From: Nesterenkonia massiliensis
Lineage (GTDB): Bacteria; Actinomycetota; Actinomycetes; Actinomycetales; Micrococcaceae
Length of the DNA: 33,145 nucleotides
NCBI RefSeq assembly: GCF_000455245.1
Contig: NZ_HG005168.1
Location: 190,570-223,714 of the forward strand
Direction of reading: 5' to 3'
Below the pieces are notes generated by a model. The model was not told the origin of the DNA, did not search any database, and worked only from the letters and a program-made list of their open reading frames with translations. The position numbers were made by a program, and so were the translations under genes. Shown here piece after piece: positions 23,911 to 33,145 of this stretch; position 1 is the first letter of the stretch, and the number at the start of each line of letters is the position of its first letter.

Positions 23911-24918
23911 GTGAGCATGTCCCGAATTGTCCTCTACTACCACTTCACCCCGCTGTCTGACCCCGAGGCTGTCAAACTCTGGCAGCAGGCGCTGTGCCGC
24001 GATCTGGGTCTCAAAGGGCGCATCATCGTCTCCGAGCACGGCATCAACGGCACCGTGGGCGGTGAGCTGAAGGCCGTCAAGCAATATGTGAAGCAGACGC
24101 GCAGCTATCAGCCCTTCCGGGAGATGGAATTCAAATGGTCCGACGGCGGCGCTGAGGACTTCCCACGGCTTTCTGTGAAGGTCAAACCCGAGCTGGTGGC
24201 TTTCGGTGTACCGGGCGAGGTCAAGGTGGACCAGAACGGCGTCGTCGGCGGTGGTCAGCACCTGAAGCCCCAGGAAGTCCACGAGCTGATCGAGGAGAAG
24301 AAGAAACAGGGCGTGGAAGTGGCCTTCTTTGATGGTCGCAACGCCATGGAAGCCCAGATCGGTAAGTTCAAAGACGCGATCGTCCCGGACACCGAGACCA
24401 CCCGTGACTTCATCACCGAACTGGACTCCGGAAAATACGACCACCTCAAGGACAAGCCGGTGATCACCTACTGCACCGGAGGAATTCGCTGCGAAGTGCT
24501 CTCCGCGCTGATGAAGAACCGCGGATTCGAAGAGGTCTACCAGATCGACGGCGGCATAGTGCGCTACGGAGAGACCTACCAGGACTCCGGCTACTGGGAA
24601 GGTGAGCTCTACGTCTTCGACGGACGGATGAACACCCGGTTCAGCGAGGATGCCAAGACCATCGGCGAGTGCGTCAACTGCTCCGGACCCACCTCCACCT
24701 TCTATAACTGTGTGGACCGTGGGTGCTCCACCTTGGCCCTGTACTGCGAGAACTGCAAGCACGTCCCCGAAAACACCCGTTGCGCTACCTGTGAGGCACG
24801 CCTGGCCCAGAACCCCTCCGATCCGAACTCGGGTCCGCTGGAGAAAACCCGGCGCCCGGCCAGCGCTGCGCAGCGCACGGGCACCCCGCAGCCTGAACCA
24901 CTGGCAGCTGACGCATGA
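23911..24918 (+). CDS. trhO: Rhodanese-domain tRNA uridine 5-oxyacetic/5-hydroxylation protein TrhO (YceA family)
   Basis: About 335 residues from GTG 23911 (333 from ATG 23917). The N-terminal domain ([21 protein letters not shown]) and central rhodanese domain with active-site Cys188 in YCTGGIRCE are the TrhO/YceA signature. Behind it lies a cysteine-rich zinc-like region (CVNC...CENC...CATC, about residues 253-298). In Escherichia coli and Bacillus, TrhO hydroxylates U34 of several tRNAs using oxygen, the first step to 5-methoxy- or 5-oxyacetyl-uridine. Both rhodanese cysteines are present. The stop overlaps the following methyltransferase frame by four bases (ATGA), so they were once co-translated. 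The Pro/Ala-rich tail after about 300 is not conserved. Confidence 0.9.
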   Translation: MSMSRIVLYYHFTPLSDPEAVKLWQQALCRDLGLKGRIIVSEHGINGTVGGELKAVKQYVKQTRSYQPFREMEFKWSDGGAEDFPRLSVKVKPELVAFGVPGEVKVDQNGVVGGGQHLKPQEVHELIEEKKKQGVEVAFFDGRNAMEAQIGKFKDAIVPDTETTRDFITELDSGKYDHLKDKPVITYCTGGIRCEVLSALMKNRGFEEVYQIDGGIVRYGETYQDSGYWEGELYVFDGRMNTRFSEDAKTIGECVNCSGPTSTFYNCVDRGCSTLALYCENCKHVPENTRCATCEARLAQNPSDPNSGPLEKTRRPASAAQRTGTPQPEPLAADA

Positions 24919-26421
24919 GCCCCGACGACGCCGAAGTGCTCTCCTACCCCGGAACGCTTCCACCTGCAAGCGACGACCTTCAGCTGATCACCGCACTGCG
25001 TGAGGACCTGGCGGAGGCCGGGTTCAGCAATGAGGGCGTGGCCGAAGTCCTCGGTGCAGAGCCAGTGGCAGCCCTGGATCGGGATCAGCTGGTGGCTGGT
25101 CAGCTGCGCATCCAGCAGCTGCTGCGCGAAGACTCCCTGCCCCGGCAGCAATACGCCTGCGCAGTGCTCACCGGGCTGTGGCTGGTTTCAGCCGATGTCA
25201 CCGGTCATCAGCTGACCCGGGCCCTGCCGCGCACTGGAGCCCACGGCCTGCAGCAGCTGAACCTTGCTGATGTCCTGGCCACCGGAACCGACGACGGCGG
25301 GCGGGTGATCCCGCGGGCTGACTTGCGTCCCTACCAGGTGGAGACCCGCACCGGGGAGGCGGATCTGTGGATCAGCAGTGATCTCGCCGCGCACCAGCTG
25401 GCCGGGGCGCTGCCGCATGATCATGTCCTGGGTGTGGGTGGGGCCAGTCTGACCCTGGCTAGCGCCACTCACCGCCGCACTGTGAAGACGGCCCTGGACC
25501 TGGGCACCGGCTGCGGCATCCAACTGGTCCATCTGCTGGATCATGCAGAGCATGTGGTGGGTACCGACATCTCCGAGCGCGCCCTGGAATTTGCGCGCTT
25601 CAACTTATTGCTCAATGCACCGGCCCTGCGGTTAGATCCGGAGGCCCCTCAACCCGGGCGGGACGGCGCAGATGCTGGGCAACTGGGAGATCCAGGTGAA
25701 CGACTCGGCCGCTTCCGGCGCAGATCAACCTGACCAGGCCGATGCCCAGCAGCCCGGCGCAGACCAGACCGGCGCAGAGCAGGCTGACGTTTGGGAGGAC
25801 CGTCCGCGCAGCTGGGTACAGCAAGCTGGACTCCATGCCTGGGTCATCCAGCGTGACCGGCAGAGCCCTGCGCAGTATGCGGAGATCTGGCTGCGTGATG
25901 CCGCTGAAGAACGTGACCAGCAGCAGTACCAGCAGCGCTATGCCGAGTATCTGCGGGACTTCGCCTCCCGCCAGGTGGGAGGCGTGGGCTTCGGTCTGCT
26001 GTGGCTGCAGAAACCGGATACCCCGGACGCCGCACTGTGGCAGCGCTTCGAAGAGATCACCGGAGACGTTCAGCAGCCGCTGGGGCCAGCGATCGGACGC
26101 ACCGCAGAACGCGCCCTTTTTGCCCAGCACAGCTCCGAGCAGATCCTGGAGCAGCCGCTAACGGTCGCCGAAGATGTCACCGAGGAGCGTTACCAGCGCT
26201 TCGGTGCCGAACATCCGGAAGTGATCATTGCCCGGCAGGGCTCGGGATTCCGCCGGGCACGGCCGGTCAGCTCGGCAGCGGCTGGCTTCCTCGGTGCCGC
26301 CGATGGTGAATTCAACGCCGCACAGCTGATCCCCGCAGTCTGCTCTCTCACCGGTACCGAAGAGGATGCTCTGGCCGCCGAGGTGCTTGACCTCTATATA
26401 GATGGGTTCCTCAGTGCCTAG
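24915..26421 (+). pseudogene. Class I SAM-dependent methyltransferase gene broken by an internal deletion
   Basis: Two open frames together make one methyltransferase. The first (24915 to about 25640) holds an unrecognised N-terminal domain (about 1-145) and motif I, ALDLGTGCGIQLVHLL, then GTDISERALEFARFNLLLN. The second, in another frame, begins around 25648 with LNPGGTAQMLGNWEI and carries the C-terminal half (RPRSWVQQAGLHAWVIQRD, GGVGFGLLWL, GSGFRRARP) to 26421. In intact relatives about 60-80 residues separate these parts and include the catalytic NPP[FY] motif; here they are missing and the frames do not join. The first frame runs on only to a stop at 25731-25733 with nonsense sequence. 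An assembly error at this point cannot be excluded. Confidence 0.75.
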
Positions 26422-26453
26422 ATGAACGCCTCCACGGCGTGATCTAGGCACTG
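26412..26453 (+). terminator. Hairpin at the end of the methyltransferase remnant, before topA
   Basis: CAGTGCCTAGAT (26412-26423) and ATCTAGGCACTG (26442-26453) form a perfect 12-bp stem that includes the stop codon; inside the loop ACGCC (26426-26430) pairs with GGCGT (26436-26440). There is no T run. TATAGT at 26455-26460, just behind it, is a candidate -10 for topA. Confidence 0.65.
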
Positions 26454-26516
26454 TTATAGTGAGCATCCGACGGCCGGTCGGCCGTGCTGAAACCCCGTAA
26501 GCCTCCAAGGAGATCA

Positions 26517-29327
26517 GTGCCAGCAGGCAAAAAGCTCGTCATCGTCGAGTCCCCCGCGAAGTCCCGGTCCATCGCCAAGTACCTTGGTGATGACTTCATT
26601 GTGGACGCCTCCGCCGGGCATATCCGTGACCTGCCACAGCCCTCTGATTTGCCCCAGGACATGAAGAAGGGGCCCTTCGGCAAATTCGCGGTGGACCCGG
26701 AGAACGGCTTTGAGCCCTACTACGTCATCTCCGACTCCAAGAAGTCCAAGGTGCGGGAACTGAAGCAGCAGCTGAAGCAGGCCGATGAACTCTATCTGGC
26801 CACTGACGCCGACCGCGAAGGTGAAGCCATTGCCTGGCACCTCTACGAGGTGCTCAAGCCTAAGGTGCCCACTTACCGGCTGACCTTTACCGAGATCACC
26901 AAAGAAGGCATCAGCCGGGCAATGGAGAACCTTCGGGAGATCAACACGCACGTGGTGGACGCCCAGGAGACACGGCGCATCCTGGACCGGCTCTTCGGCT
27001 ACGAGATCTCCCCAGTGCTCTGGCGCAAGGTTGGCAAGGGCCTGTCCGCCGGACGTGTGCAGTCAGTGGCCACCCGCATGGTGGTCGAGCGCGAGCGTGA
27101 GCGCATGGCGTTCATCAAAGCTTCCTACTGGGATCTCTCCGGCACCTTCTCCACCGACGGCGGTGAGACCTTCGCCGCTAAGCTCAACGCAGTCGACGGG
27201 GCGCGCATCGCCACCGGCAGTGACTTTGATGACCGCGGTGAGCTGAAGAAGAGCCGCAAGGACGTCGTCGTGCTCTCCGAAGACGACGCCAAGAGCCTGG
27301 CCGAAAGCCTCACCGGGACCCGCTTCGGCGTGGACTCGGTGGAGGAGAAGCCCTACTCACGCCGGCCGCAACCGCCCTTCACCACCTCCACCCTGCAGCA
27401 GGATGCGGCCCGGCGCCTGCGGTTCTCCTCCCGGGTGACCATGCAGGTGGCGCAGCGGCTGTATGAGAACGGCTACATCACCTATATGCGTACTGATTCG
27501 ACCACGCTGTCGAATGAGGCGCTGAACGCCGCCCGCAAGCAGGCCACCGAACTCTACGGCGGGGAGTCCGTGCCCGCCTCCCCGCGCGTCTACGGCAAGC
27601 GCAGCCAGACCGCCCAGGAAGCCCACGAGGCCATTCGCCCCGCCGGTGACTCTTTCCGCACTCCGCGGCAGGTCAAGAACGAACTCTCCGCTGATGAGTT
27701 CCGGCTCTATGAGCTGATCTGGAAGCGCACTGTGGCCTCCCAGATGGAGGACGCGAAGGGCTTCACCGCCTCGGTGCGTCTCACTGGGACTGCCGCAGAC
27801 GGCCACGGCTCGAAGTACCGCGAGGCCACCTTCGCAGCCTCCGGCACGGTCATCACCTTCCCCGGGTTCCTGCAGGCCTATGAAGAGGTCGCAGATGATG
27901 CGGAGAAGAAGAGCGACGACGCCGACTCCCGCGGCGGCAACAAACGCCTGCCCAAACTGGAGGAGGGTGAGAACCTCACCAGCGAGGATATTGAGGCCAA
28001 GGGGCACGAGACCTCACCGCCGCCGCGCTTCACCGAAGCATCCATTGTGGCGGAGTTGGAAAAGCGTGAGATCGGCCGCCCCTCCACCTACGCTCCCACC
28101 ATCTCCACCATCATGGACCGCGGCTATGTCACCAAGCGTGGCTCCGCCCTGGTGCCATCCTGGACTGCCTTCAGCGTGATCCGACTGTTGGAGGAACACT
28201 TCGGCCAGTACGTCGACTATGACTTCACTGCCCGTCTAGAAGGTGACTTAGACCAGATCGCCCGCGGCGAGGTCGAGCGCGAAGCCTGGCTGCAGGAGTT
28301 CTACTTCGGGGCCTCCACCGGCGAAGAGGGCCTGAAAGCCGTGGTGGACAACCTCGGTGAAATTGACGCCCGCGCGATCAACTCCATCGAGATCGCCCCC
28401 GGGGTCAACCTGCGGGTAGGCCGCTATGGGCCTTACCTGGAACGACCCAATGCAGACGGTGAAGCCGATGAGAACGGCGAGCTGAAGATGGAGCGCGCCA
28501 ACATCCCGGAGGACCTGGCCCCCGATGAGCTGACCGCAGCCAAAGCTGAGGAGCTCTTCGAACAGGCTCAGCACTCCGGCCGGGTTCTGGGTACAGACCC
28601 GGAGACCGGCCGGGAGATCGTGGCCAAGGACGGACGATTCGGCCCCTACGTCACCGAAGTCATCGAGGAGATGACCGAAGAAGAGATCCAGGCCTATCTG
28701 GACGCTCAGCCCACCGAGTACTACAAGAACGGCAACCCCAAGCCCAAGAAGAAGCCGAAGCAGCCTAAGCCGTGCACGGCTTCGCTGCTGAAGTCCATGT
28801 CCCTGGAAACGGTGACTCTTCAGGAGGCTCTGCAGCTGTTGTCCCTGCCGCGTGTGGTGGGAACTGACGACGACGGCGAAGAGATCACCGCCCAGAATGG
28901 ACGCTTCGGCCCCTATCTGAAGAAGGGCAGCGACTCCCGCTCCTTGGAGTCCGAGGAGCAGCTGTTCACCATCACCCTCGATGAGGCGAAGAAGATCTAC
29001 GCCCAGCCGAAGCAGCGCGGCCGTGCTGCAGCCAAGCCGCCGCTGGCTGAGTTCGGCACGGACCCGACCACAGAAAAACCAGTGGTGGTCAAGGATGGTC
29101 GCTTCGGCCCCTACATCACCGACGGCGAGACCAATGTGACGGTCCCGCGCAGTATGACCCTTGAGGCGCTGACCCCCGAGCAGGCCTTCTCCCTGCTGGC
29201 TGAGAAGCGCGCCAAGGGTCCGGTGAAGAAAACCGCAGCGAAGTCCACTGCTCGGAAGACGCCGGCGAAGAAAGCACCGGCGAAGAAAACCGCCGGCGGG
29301 GCCAAGAAAGCAGCCTCCAAGGCTTAA
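26517..29327 (+). CDS. topA: DNA topoisomerase I (type IA)
   Basis: About 936 residues from GTG 26517, chosen because AAGGAG (26507-26512) sits just before it and VIVESPAK starts close behind; an in-frame GTG at 26484 lacks a ribosome site. The Toprim domain ([23 protein letters not shown]), the [20 protein letters not shown] region and the catalytic Tyr323 in YMRTDS are intact. Several C-terminal repeats of the actinobacterial type (RFGPYV/I/L...) lie from about 610 to 900, followed by a Lys/Ala/Pro-rich basic tail (about 905-936), as in mycobacterial and other actinobacterial TopA, where it aids DNA binding and processivity. It relaxes negative supercoils and is normally essential. A candidate -10 (TATAGT, 26455) lies upstream. 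Confidence 0.96.
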   Translation: MPAGKKLVIVESPAKSRSIAKYLGDDFIVDASAGHIRDLPQPSDLPQDMKKGPFGKFAVDPENGFEPYYVISDSKKSKVRELKQQLKQADELYLATDADREGEAIAWHLYEVLKPKVPTYRLTFTEITKEGISRAMENLREINTHVVDAQETRRILDRLFGYEISPVLWRKVGKGLSAGRVQSVATRMVVERERERMAFIKASYWDLSGTFSTDGGETFAAKLNAVDGARIATGSDFDDRGELKKSRKDVVVLSEDDAKSLAESLTGTRFGVDSVEEKPYSRRPQPPFTTSTLQQDAARRLRFSSRVTMQVAQRLYENGYITYMRTDSTTLSNEALNAARKQATELYGGESVPASPRVYGKRSQTAQEAHEAIRPAGDSFRTPRQVKNELSADEFRLYELIWKRTVASQMEDAKGFTASVRLTGTAADGHGSKYREATFAASGTVITFPGFLQAYEEVADDAEKKSDDADSRGGNKRLPKLEEGENLTSEDIEAKGHETSPPPRFTEASIVAELEKREIGRPSTYAPTISTIMDRGYVTKRGSALVPSWTAFSVIRLLEEHFGQYVDYDFTARLEGDLDQIARGEVEREAWLQEFYFGASTGEEGLKAVVDNLGEIDARAINSIEIAPGVNLRVGRYGPYLERPNADGEADENGELKMERANIPEDLAPDELTAAKAEELFEQAQHSGRVLGTDPETGREIVAKDGRFGPYVTEVIEEMTEEEIQAYLDAQPTEYYKNGNPKPKKKPKQPKPCTASLLKSMSLETVTLQEALQLLSLPRVVGTDDDGEEITAQNGRFGPYLKKGSDSRSLESEEQLFTITLDEAKKIYAQPKQRGRAAAKPPLAEFGTDPTTEKPVVVKDGRFGPYITDGETNVTVPRSMTLEALTPEQAFSLLAEKRAKGPVKKTAAKSTARKTPAKKAPAKKTAGGAKKAASKA

Positions 29328-29345
29328 CGGGGAGAGACAACACTT

Positions 29346-30407
29346 ATGCGTCTAGGTGTGCTCGACATCGGGTCGAACACCGTGCATCTGCTTCTGGTGG
29401 ACGCCCATATCGGCGCCAAACCGGAGGCCTTCGCCTCACATAAGCGGCCGCTGTCGCTGGTGAAGTACCTCGACGACGACGGCGCTATCACCGCTGAGGG
29501 CCAGCAGGAACTGCTGGGCTTCATCTCCGAGGCGGTGCGCTTCGCCGCCCGGCACCGGGCCGAGGACATGCTCAGCTTCTGCACCTCAGCTGTCCGGGAG
29601 GCGGCCAATGGCGCTGAGGTGCTGGCCCTGGTGGAGAACGAGACCGGCGTGGAACTCACCGAACTCACCGGAGCGCAGGAATCGGCGATGACCTTTTTCG
29701 CGGTCCGACGCTGGCGCGGCTGGAGTGCCGGGCACATCCTGAACTTCGATATCGGCGGCGGCAGCTTTGAACTGGCCTACGGCCAATACGAGCTGCCCTC
29801 CACGGCGCTCTCAGTGCCCTTGGGCGCTGGCCGATTGACCAGGGAGTGGCTGCCGGAGTCCTATGCCGACGGCGCAGCGCCGTCGAAGGCTCAGATCAAG
29901 GCGCTGCGCAGCTACGTCCGGGAAGAGTTTGAAGCCGTGCGCCGGGAGTTCCCCTCGCTGAACCGGCACACCGAGATCACCGCAACCTCCAAGACTTTCC
30001 GCTCGCTGGCGCGAATGACCGGTGCCGCGCCCTCTGCGGAGGGTCCCTATGTGCCGCGCACCCTGGCCTACCGGGACCTCAAGCCGCTGGTGAAGCAGCT
30101 GGGGGAGATGACCGCCGCTGAGCGGGCCAAGCTGCCCGGTGTCTCAGCAATGCGCTCAGCACAGGTCTATGCCGGTGCTGTAGCTGCCGAGGCAGCTATG
30201 CGCGCCTTTGAGGTGGAAGAGCTGAGGATCTGCCCGTGGGCGCTGCGTGAAGGACTGATCCTGCGCCGGCTCGACGCGCTGTCGCGGGAGGCCGGAGTAG
30301 AGATCCCGCACGCCCCCGCCGTCGGACACGTGGATTTGGCCAGGGAATTGCGCAGACCCACTCATAAGGACGTCAAAGCACTCGCCGTGGAGCATGCCCG
30401 TGCCTGA
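29346..30407 (+). CDS. Ppx/GppA family phosphatase (exopolyphosphatase-like)
   Basis: A 353-residue protein of the ASKHA-fold Ppx/GppA family. LDIGSNTVHLLLVD at the N-terminus is the phosphate-1 motif, FCTSAVREA (near 78) and FDIGGGSFELAYG (near 135) are the other conserved stretches. It probably hydrolyses polyphosphate or pppGpp in the cytosol; actinobacteria often have two such paralogues with differing activity. The length fits the short two-domain actinobacterial form without the HD and C-terminal domains of Escherichia coli Ppx. GGGGAGA precedes the ATG, only 18 bp after the topA stop, so the genes may be co-transcribed. Its end overlaps the next gene by 14 bp. Confidence 0.9.
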   Translation: MRLGVLDIGSNTVHLLLVDAHIGAKPEAFASHKRPLSLVKYLDDDGAITAEGQQELLGFISEAVRFAARHRAEDMLSFCTSAVREAANGAEVLALVENETGVELTELTGAQESAMTFFAVRRWRGWSAGHILNFDIGGGSFELAYGQYELPSTALSVPLGAGRLTREWLPESYADGAAPSKAQIKALRSYVREEFEAVRREFPSLNRHTEITATSKTFRSLARMTGAAPSAEGPYVPRTLAYRDLKPLVKQLGEMTAAERAKLPGVSAMRSAQVYAGAVAAEAAMRAFEVEELRICPWALREGLILRRLDALSREAGVEIPHAPAVGHVDLARELRRPTHKDVKALAVEHARA

Positions 30408-31200
30408 GAAGCAGACCCCGCAAATTCCGGTGGCACTGTCCACCTCCTCGGTGTACCCCATGGGGGTGGCAGAGGGGTTCTCCATTGCCGAGGACCTCGG
30501 TTACGACGGCATGGAGGTGATGGTCACCCATCGTGCCGAGACGCAGTCAGCCGAGAAGCTCAACGAGTATTCACAGCGCTTCGGGCTGCCGATCTACTCC
30601 ATCCACGCTCCGACTCTGCTGCTGACTCAGCAGGTCTGGGGATCCGCCTGGGACAAACTGCACCGCTCGGCTGCTCTGGCCAAGGCTGTGGGCGCTGAGG
30701 TCGTCGTCGCCCATCCGCCCTTCCGCTGGCAGGGCAACTACGCGCTGGGCTTCGCCGACGGCATCGCGGAGATCGAGGAGGACACCGGGGTGCTGATCGC
30801 GGTGGAGAATATGTACCCCTGGCGGGCCGGCGGCCGAGAGGCCACCATGTACCTGCCGCATTGGGACCCGGTGCCTGAGCCGTACCCCCATGTGACCTGG
30901 GATTTCTCCCACGCAGCCACGGCAGAGGCGGATTCCTATGAGGCGGTGCGTGAACTCGGTGGGCGGCTGCGCCACGTGCACCTGACCGACGGCTGGTCCA
31001 ACGGGTTCAAAGATGATCACCTCGTGCCCGGCCATGGCGAGCAGCGGGTGGCCGAGACCATTGAGCTGCTCCCACAGCTGGGCTTCGACGGCGTGGTGGC
31101 GGTGGAGGTCACCACCCGTGGCGCCAAACAGGTGGGGGAGCGCGAGCGCATGCTCGCTGAATCGCTGGCCTTCGCCCGCAACCACCTGGGCCAAGAGTAG
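30394..31200 (+). CDS. Sugar phosphate isomerase/epimerase-like TIM-barrel protein (AP endonuclease 2 family fold)
   Basis: A 268-residue protein of the xylose-isomerase-like TIM barrel family. Metal-site stretches are visible: GYDGMEVMV near residue 33, IHAPTLLL near 70, VVAHPPFRW near 105, IAVENMYP near 134, WDFSHA near 168, HVHLTDG near 193, and a final VAVEV. The substrate is not known; members include sugar isomerases, hydroxypyruvate isomerase and dehydratases. It overlaps the phosphatase gene by 14 bp and forms the common actinobacterial ppx-isomerase pair. A GTG two codons further in (30400) is at a better distance from GGAG (30389-30392), so the true start could be either. Confidence 0.87.
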   Translation: MPVPEKQTPQIPVALSTSSVYPMGVAEGFSIAEDLGYDGMEVMVTHRAETQSAEKLNEYSQRFGLPIYSIHAPTLLLTQQVWGSAWDKLHRSAALAKAVGAEVVVAHPPFRWQGNYALGFADGIAEIEEDTGVLIAVENMYPWRAGGREATMYLPHWDPVPEPYPHVTWDFSHAATAEADSYEAVRELGGRLRHVHLTDGWSNGFKDDHLVPGHGEQRVAETIELLPQLGFDGVVAVEVTTRGAKQVGERERMLAESLAFARNHLGQE

Positions 31201-31244
31201 GTGGAGCGGGGGTAGCGGAACCTCAGTCCCCGCAGCCGGGCCTC

Positions 31245-31250
31245 TAGAGT
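31245..31250 (+). promoter_or_regulatory. -10 hexamer of proC, leaderless geometry
   Basis: TAGAGT is followed by six bases (GGAGAC) and ATG 31257. The GGAG is only three bases from the start, too near for normal ribosome binding, which also favours a leaderless message. Confidence 0.5.
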
Positions 31251-31256
31251 GGAGAC

Positions 31257-32105
31257 ATGACTGCACCGAAAATCGCGATGCTGGGGCTGGGTTCGATGAA
31301 TGGAGCCATCCTGGCTGGACTGCTGGGTGCTGGAGTGCCCGCCGAGAACATCACCGCCACCACCCGAACTGCAGCCTCAGCTCAGGCCAAAGCAGACCAG
31401 TACGGAGTCCAAGTCCTGGCTGAAGAGTCCACAGCTGAGGCCAATCAGCGCGCGGCCGCATCCGCAGGCGTAGTCTTCCTCGGTGTGAAACCGCCGCAGA
31501 TCACCGGGCTTTGCGCCGAGATCCGGGATGCGCTGAAGCCCGGGGCCGTCGTCGCCTCCGTGGCTGCCGCCGTCACTGTGGCAATGATGGAACAGGCGTT
31601 GAATCCCGGACAGCCGGTCATCCGCACTATGCCCAACACCCCGCTCTCAGTCGGACTGGGCGTCGTTGGGCTCACCCCCGGGCGCAGCACCGACCAGCAG
31701 CACACCGAGCAGGTAGCACAGCTGCTGGGAACCTCTGGGCGCGTCCACGTGCTGCCCGAGGAGCAGATCGATGCGCTCACCGGTGTAGCGGGTTCAGGGC
31801 CCGCCTACGCCTTCTACCTGGCCGAGCATATGGCCGCTGCCGGCGTGGAGATGGGGCTGGATCCGCAGCTGGCCGCAGATCTGGCCGCACAGACCATCTA
31901 CGGTGCCGGAAAAATGCTGGTGGAAAACTTGGGCACCCACGACGCCGCCCAGCTGCGCCGCAACGTCACCAGCCCCAACGGCACCACCCAGAAAGCCATC
32001 GAGACCTTCGACGCCGCGGATATGGGCTCCGCGATCCGGTCCGGAGCACAAGCCTCATCCACCCGGGCAGCGGAGATCACTGAGGAGCTCTCGGCACCGC
32101 AATAA
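31257..32105 (+). CDS. proC: Pyrroline-5-carboxylate reductase
   Basis: A 282-residue enzyme that reduces 1-pyrroline-5-carboxylate to L-proline with NAD(P)H, the last step of proline synthesis, in the cytosol. The Rossmann motif MLGLGSMNGAI is at residues 9-19, followed by VVFLGVKPPQI near 72, RTMPNTP near 122 and the family signature region GVAGSGPAYAFYLAEHM near 177, with NVTSPNGTT near 239. The length is normal. It looks like the housekeeping biosynthetic gene with its own leaderless promoter and is probably not part of the hydroxyproline system 20 kb away, although the chemistry is related. Confidence 0.95.
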   Translation: MTAPKIAMLGLGSMNGAILAGLLGAGVPAENITATTRTAASAQAKADQYGVQVLAEESTAEANQRAAASAGVVFLGVKPPQITGLCAEIRDALKPGAVVASVAAAVTVAMMEQALNPGQPVIRTMPNTPLSVGLGVVGLTPGRSTDQQHTEQVAQLLGTSGRVHVLPEEQIDALTGVAGSGPAYAFYLAEHMAAAGVEMGLDPQLAADLAAQTIYGAGKMLVENLGTHDAAQLRRNVTSPNGTTQKAIETFDAADMGSAIRSGAQASSTRAAEITEELSAPQ

Positions 32106-32184
32106 GGGACTTCTGCTGGTGCTGACATTCGGCGGCTCAACTATTCCCTGATGCTGCGAAATCACCTCTGGGCGGAATTCGTCG

Positions 32185-32190
32185 TAGAGT
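32185..32190 (+). promoter_or_regulatory. -10 hexamer of the potassium transporter gene, leaderless geometry
   Basis: TAGAGT is followed by six bases (AGGCGC) and the GTG at 32197. There is no Shine-Dalgarno. The arrangement is the same as at 31245 and 10339. Confidence 0.5.
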
Positions 32191-32196
32191 AGGCGC

Positions 32197-33145
32197 GTGC
32201 CGCAAGGGGACGCAGCCACATCAACCGCGTGGGAGACGATCAAACGAGCAGTCGGCCGACTGACTCGATCCTCACCCCCGCGCATGGCGTTGCTGATTTT
32301 CGCCGCGGTGATCGCTCTGTTCACCTCACTGCTGATGATGCCCTGGTCCACAGCAACAGGTGAGTCCCCTGAGTTCCATGACGCGCTGTTTGTGGCCACC
32401 TCTGCGGTCTCAGTGACCGGGTTGTCCCCGGTCAACACCGCTGAGCACTGGTCGCTGGCCGGGCAGATCGTCATCCTCACAGGCATCCAAGTAGGCGGCC
32501 TGGGCATCCTGACGTTGGCCTCACTAGTGGCAGCCTCAGTGACGCATCACCTGGGTCTTCGCACTCGTCTGGTGGCTCAGGAAGGCATCTCCACCGGAAA
32601 ACTCGGCGAAGTCGGCTCACTGATCAAGACCGTGGTGATCTGCAGCGTCGTCGCCGAGGCCATCCTCGCTCTGGTGCTGATACCCCGGCTGACCATCATT
32701 GAAGGCGACATCCTGCGCGGATTCTGGCACGGGATCTTCTACGCCATCAGCGCCTTCAACAATGCAGGCTTCGTCATTCACGCCGACGGCCTCGCCGGAG
32801 TCAACCACGACCCTATTGTGCTGTGGACGCTTATGGTCGGCGTATTTGTCGGAAGTCTCGGATTCCCGGTGCTCCTGCTGCTGTGGCGATACCGCTGGCA
32901 TATCAAGAGCTGGAGCCTGCACACGAAGCTCACCATGGAGATCACCACACTATTCCTGGTGGTGGGCGCAGTGCTTTACGCGATCCTTGAATGGAACCAC
33001 GTCGACACCATCGGCACCATGACCACCGGGGAGAAGATCCAGAACTCGATCTTCGCCTCGGTCATGATGCGCTCAGGCGGTTTCTCCGTGGTGGAGAACG
33101 TCATGGAGCACTCAGAGACCATGCTGAATGGACTCGCTGCTGTCC
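32197..33145 (+). CDS. TrkH/KtrB-family potassium uptake protein, 5' part only
   Basis: The frame opens with GTG 32197 and is still open at the right edge, giving 316 residues of an expected 440-480. It has hydrophobic segments from about residue 30 onward and the first selectivity-filter loop, ATSAVSVTGL (67-76), followed by QIVILTGIQVGGLGILTLAS, a strong TrkH/KtrB signature. A second pore loop, FNNAGFVIH, lies near 187, and a third, MMRSGGFSVV, near 290. This membrane subunit forms the potassium path and normally needs an RCK-type TrkA/KtrA partner, which would lie beyond the window. The start is supported by the TAGAGT promoter six bases upstream. Confidence 0.9.
   Translation, partial: MPQGDAATSTAWETIKRAVGRLTRSSPPRMALLIFAAVIALFTSLLMMPWSTATGESPEFHDALFVATSAVSVTGLSPVNTAEHWSLAGQIVILTGIQVGGLGILTLASLVAASVTHHLGLRTRLVAQEGISTGKLGEVGSLIKTVVICSVVAEAILALVLIPRLTIIEGDILRGFWHGIFYAISAFNNAGFVIHADGLAGVNHDPIVLWTLMVGVFVGSLGFPVLLLLWRYRWHIKSWSLHTKLTMEITTLFLVVGAVLYAILEWNHVDTIGTMTTGEKIQNSIFASVMMRSGGFSVVENVMEHSETMLNGLAAV

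Noticed and set aside
23833-24969. Minus-strand frame of 378 codons opposite trhO
   Set aside because: Entirely antisense to a clear TrhO sequence, with no recognisable motif.
25640-25672. Programmed frameshift joining the two methyltransferase frames
   Set aside because: No slippery site is seen and the catalytic segment is missing altogether, so shifting frame would not restore the enzyme.
31206-31233. GCGGGG/CCCCGC hairpin behind the isomerase-like gene as a terminator
   Set aside because: Six-base-pair stem with a 16-base loop and no T run in a G-rich stretch; not better than chance.
1-33145. CRISPR arrays, tRNA or rRNA genes, intact insertion sequences
   Set aside because: No regularly spaced repeats, no cloverleaf-like segment and no transposase motif were seen when reading both strands.

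Overview
The window looks like chromosomal DNA of a high-GC Gram-positive bacterium. My best guess is Micrococcales, perhaps Micrococcaceae (Nesterenkonia/Arthrobacter-like). This rests on the high GC, the GTG starts, a topoisomerase I with a Lys/Ala-rich tail, an Hrq1/SftH-type helicase, and many genes whose -10 hexamer lies only 6-7 nt before the start codon (leaderless transcripts). The species cannot be fixed by reading alone.

Left part (about 1-19.2 kb) is an accessory catabolic region. It opens with the 3' end of a lower-GC TRAP transporter permease (3-914) and an AGCS-family amino-acid:cation symporter (1096-2571). A tightly overlapping operon follows (2673-9795): DapA-family deaminase, proline-racemase-family epimerase with both catalytic cysteines, FCD-type GntR regulator, three subunits of an FAD/[2Fe-2S] amine dehydrogenase, and an MFS transporter. 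This is the expected set for trans-4-hydroxy-L-proline breakdown (L-Hyp to D-Hyp to pyrroline-4-hydroxy-2-carboxylate to alpha-ketoglutarate semialdehyde). The last enzyme, the semialdehyde dehydrogenase, is not in the window. A lower-GC marR-antiporter pair (9880-11638) interrupts the region and is flanked by what look like gene remnants. Then come a GH127/DUF1680 family glycosidase with the Glu-Cys-Cys-Cys zinc site of beta-L-arabinofuranosidases (12175-15165), a translationally coupled prolidase-like amidohydrolase (15162-16364), a convergent sodium:solute symporter (16467-17879) and a broken pectin-degradation gene (17996 to about 19215).

A shared near-palindromic 12-13 bp motif, consensus GTRCAATGTYACA, occurs before the AGCS symporter, before the deaminase operon, and between the symporter and the pectinase remnant. 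A diverged copy lies before the glycosidase. The simplest reading is that the GntR protein encoded at 4607-5356 controls all of these. They may form one system for plant cell-wall hydroxyproline-arabinosides: remove arabinose, cleave the imidodipeptide, import and oxidise hydroxyproline. The parts are recognised from family knowledge. The joint function is inference.

Right part (about 19.2-33.1 kb) is mostly housekeeping: SftH/Hrq1/MrfA-like helicase, BHMT-like methyltransferase with a structured leader, GNAT protein, TrhO tRNA hydroxylase, a class I methyltransferase gene broken by an internal frame-changing deletion, topA, a Ppx/GppA phosphatase, a TIM-barrel isomerase-like protein, proC, and the 5' part of a TrkH/KtrB potassium transporter. 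No tRNA, rRNA, CRISPR array or intact transposase was seen.
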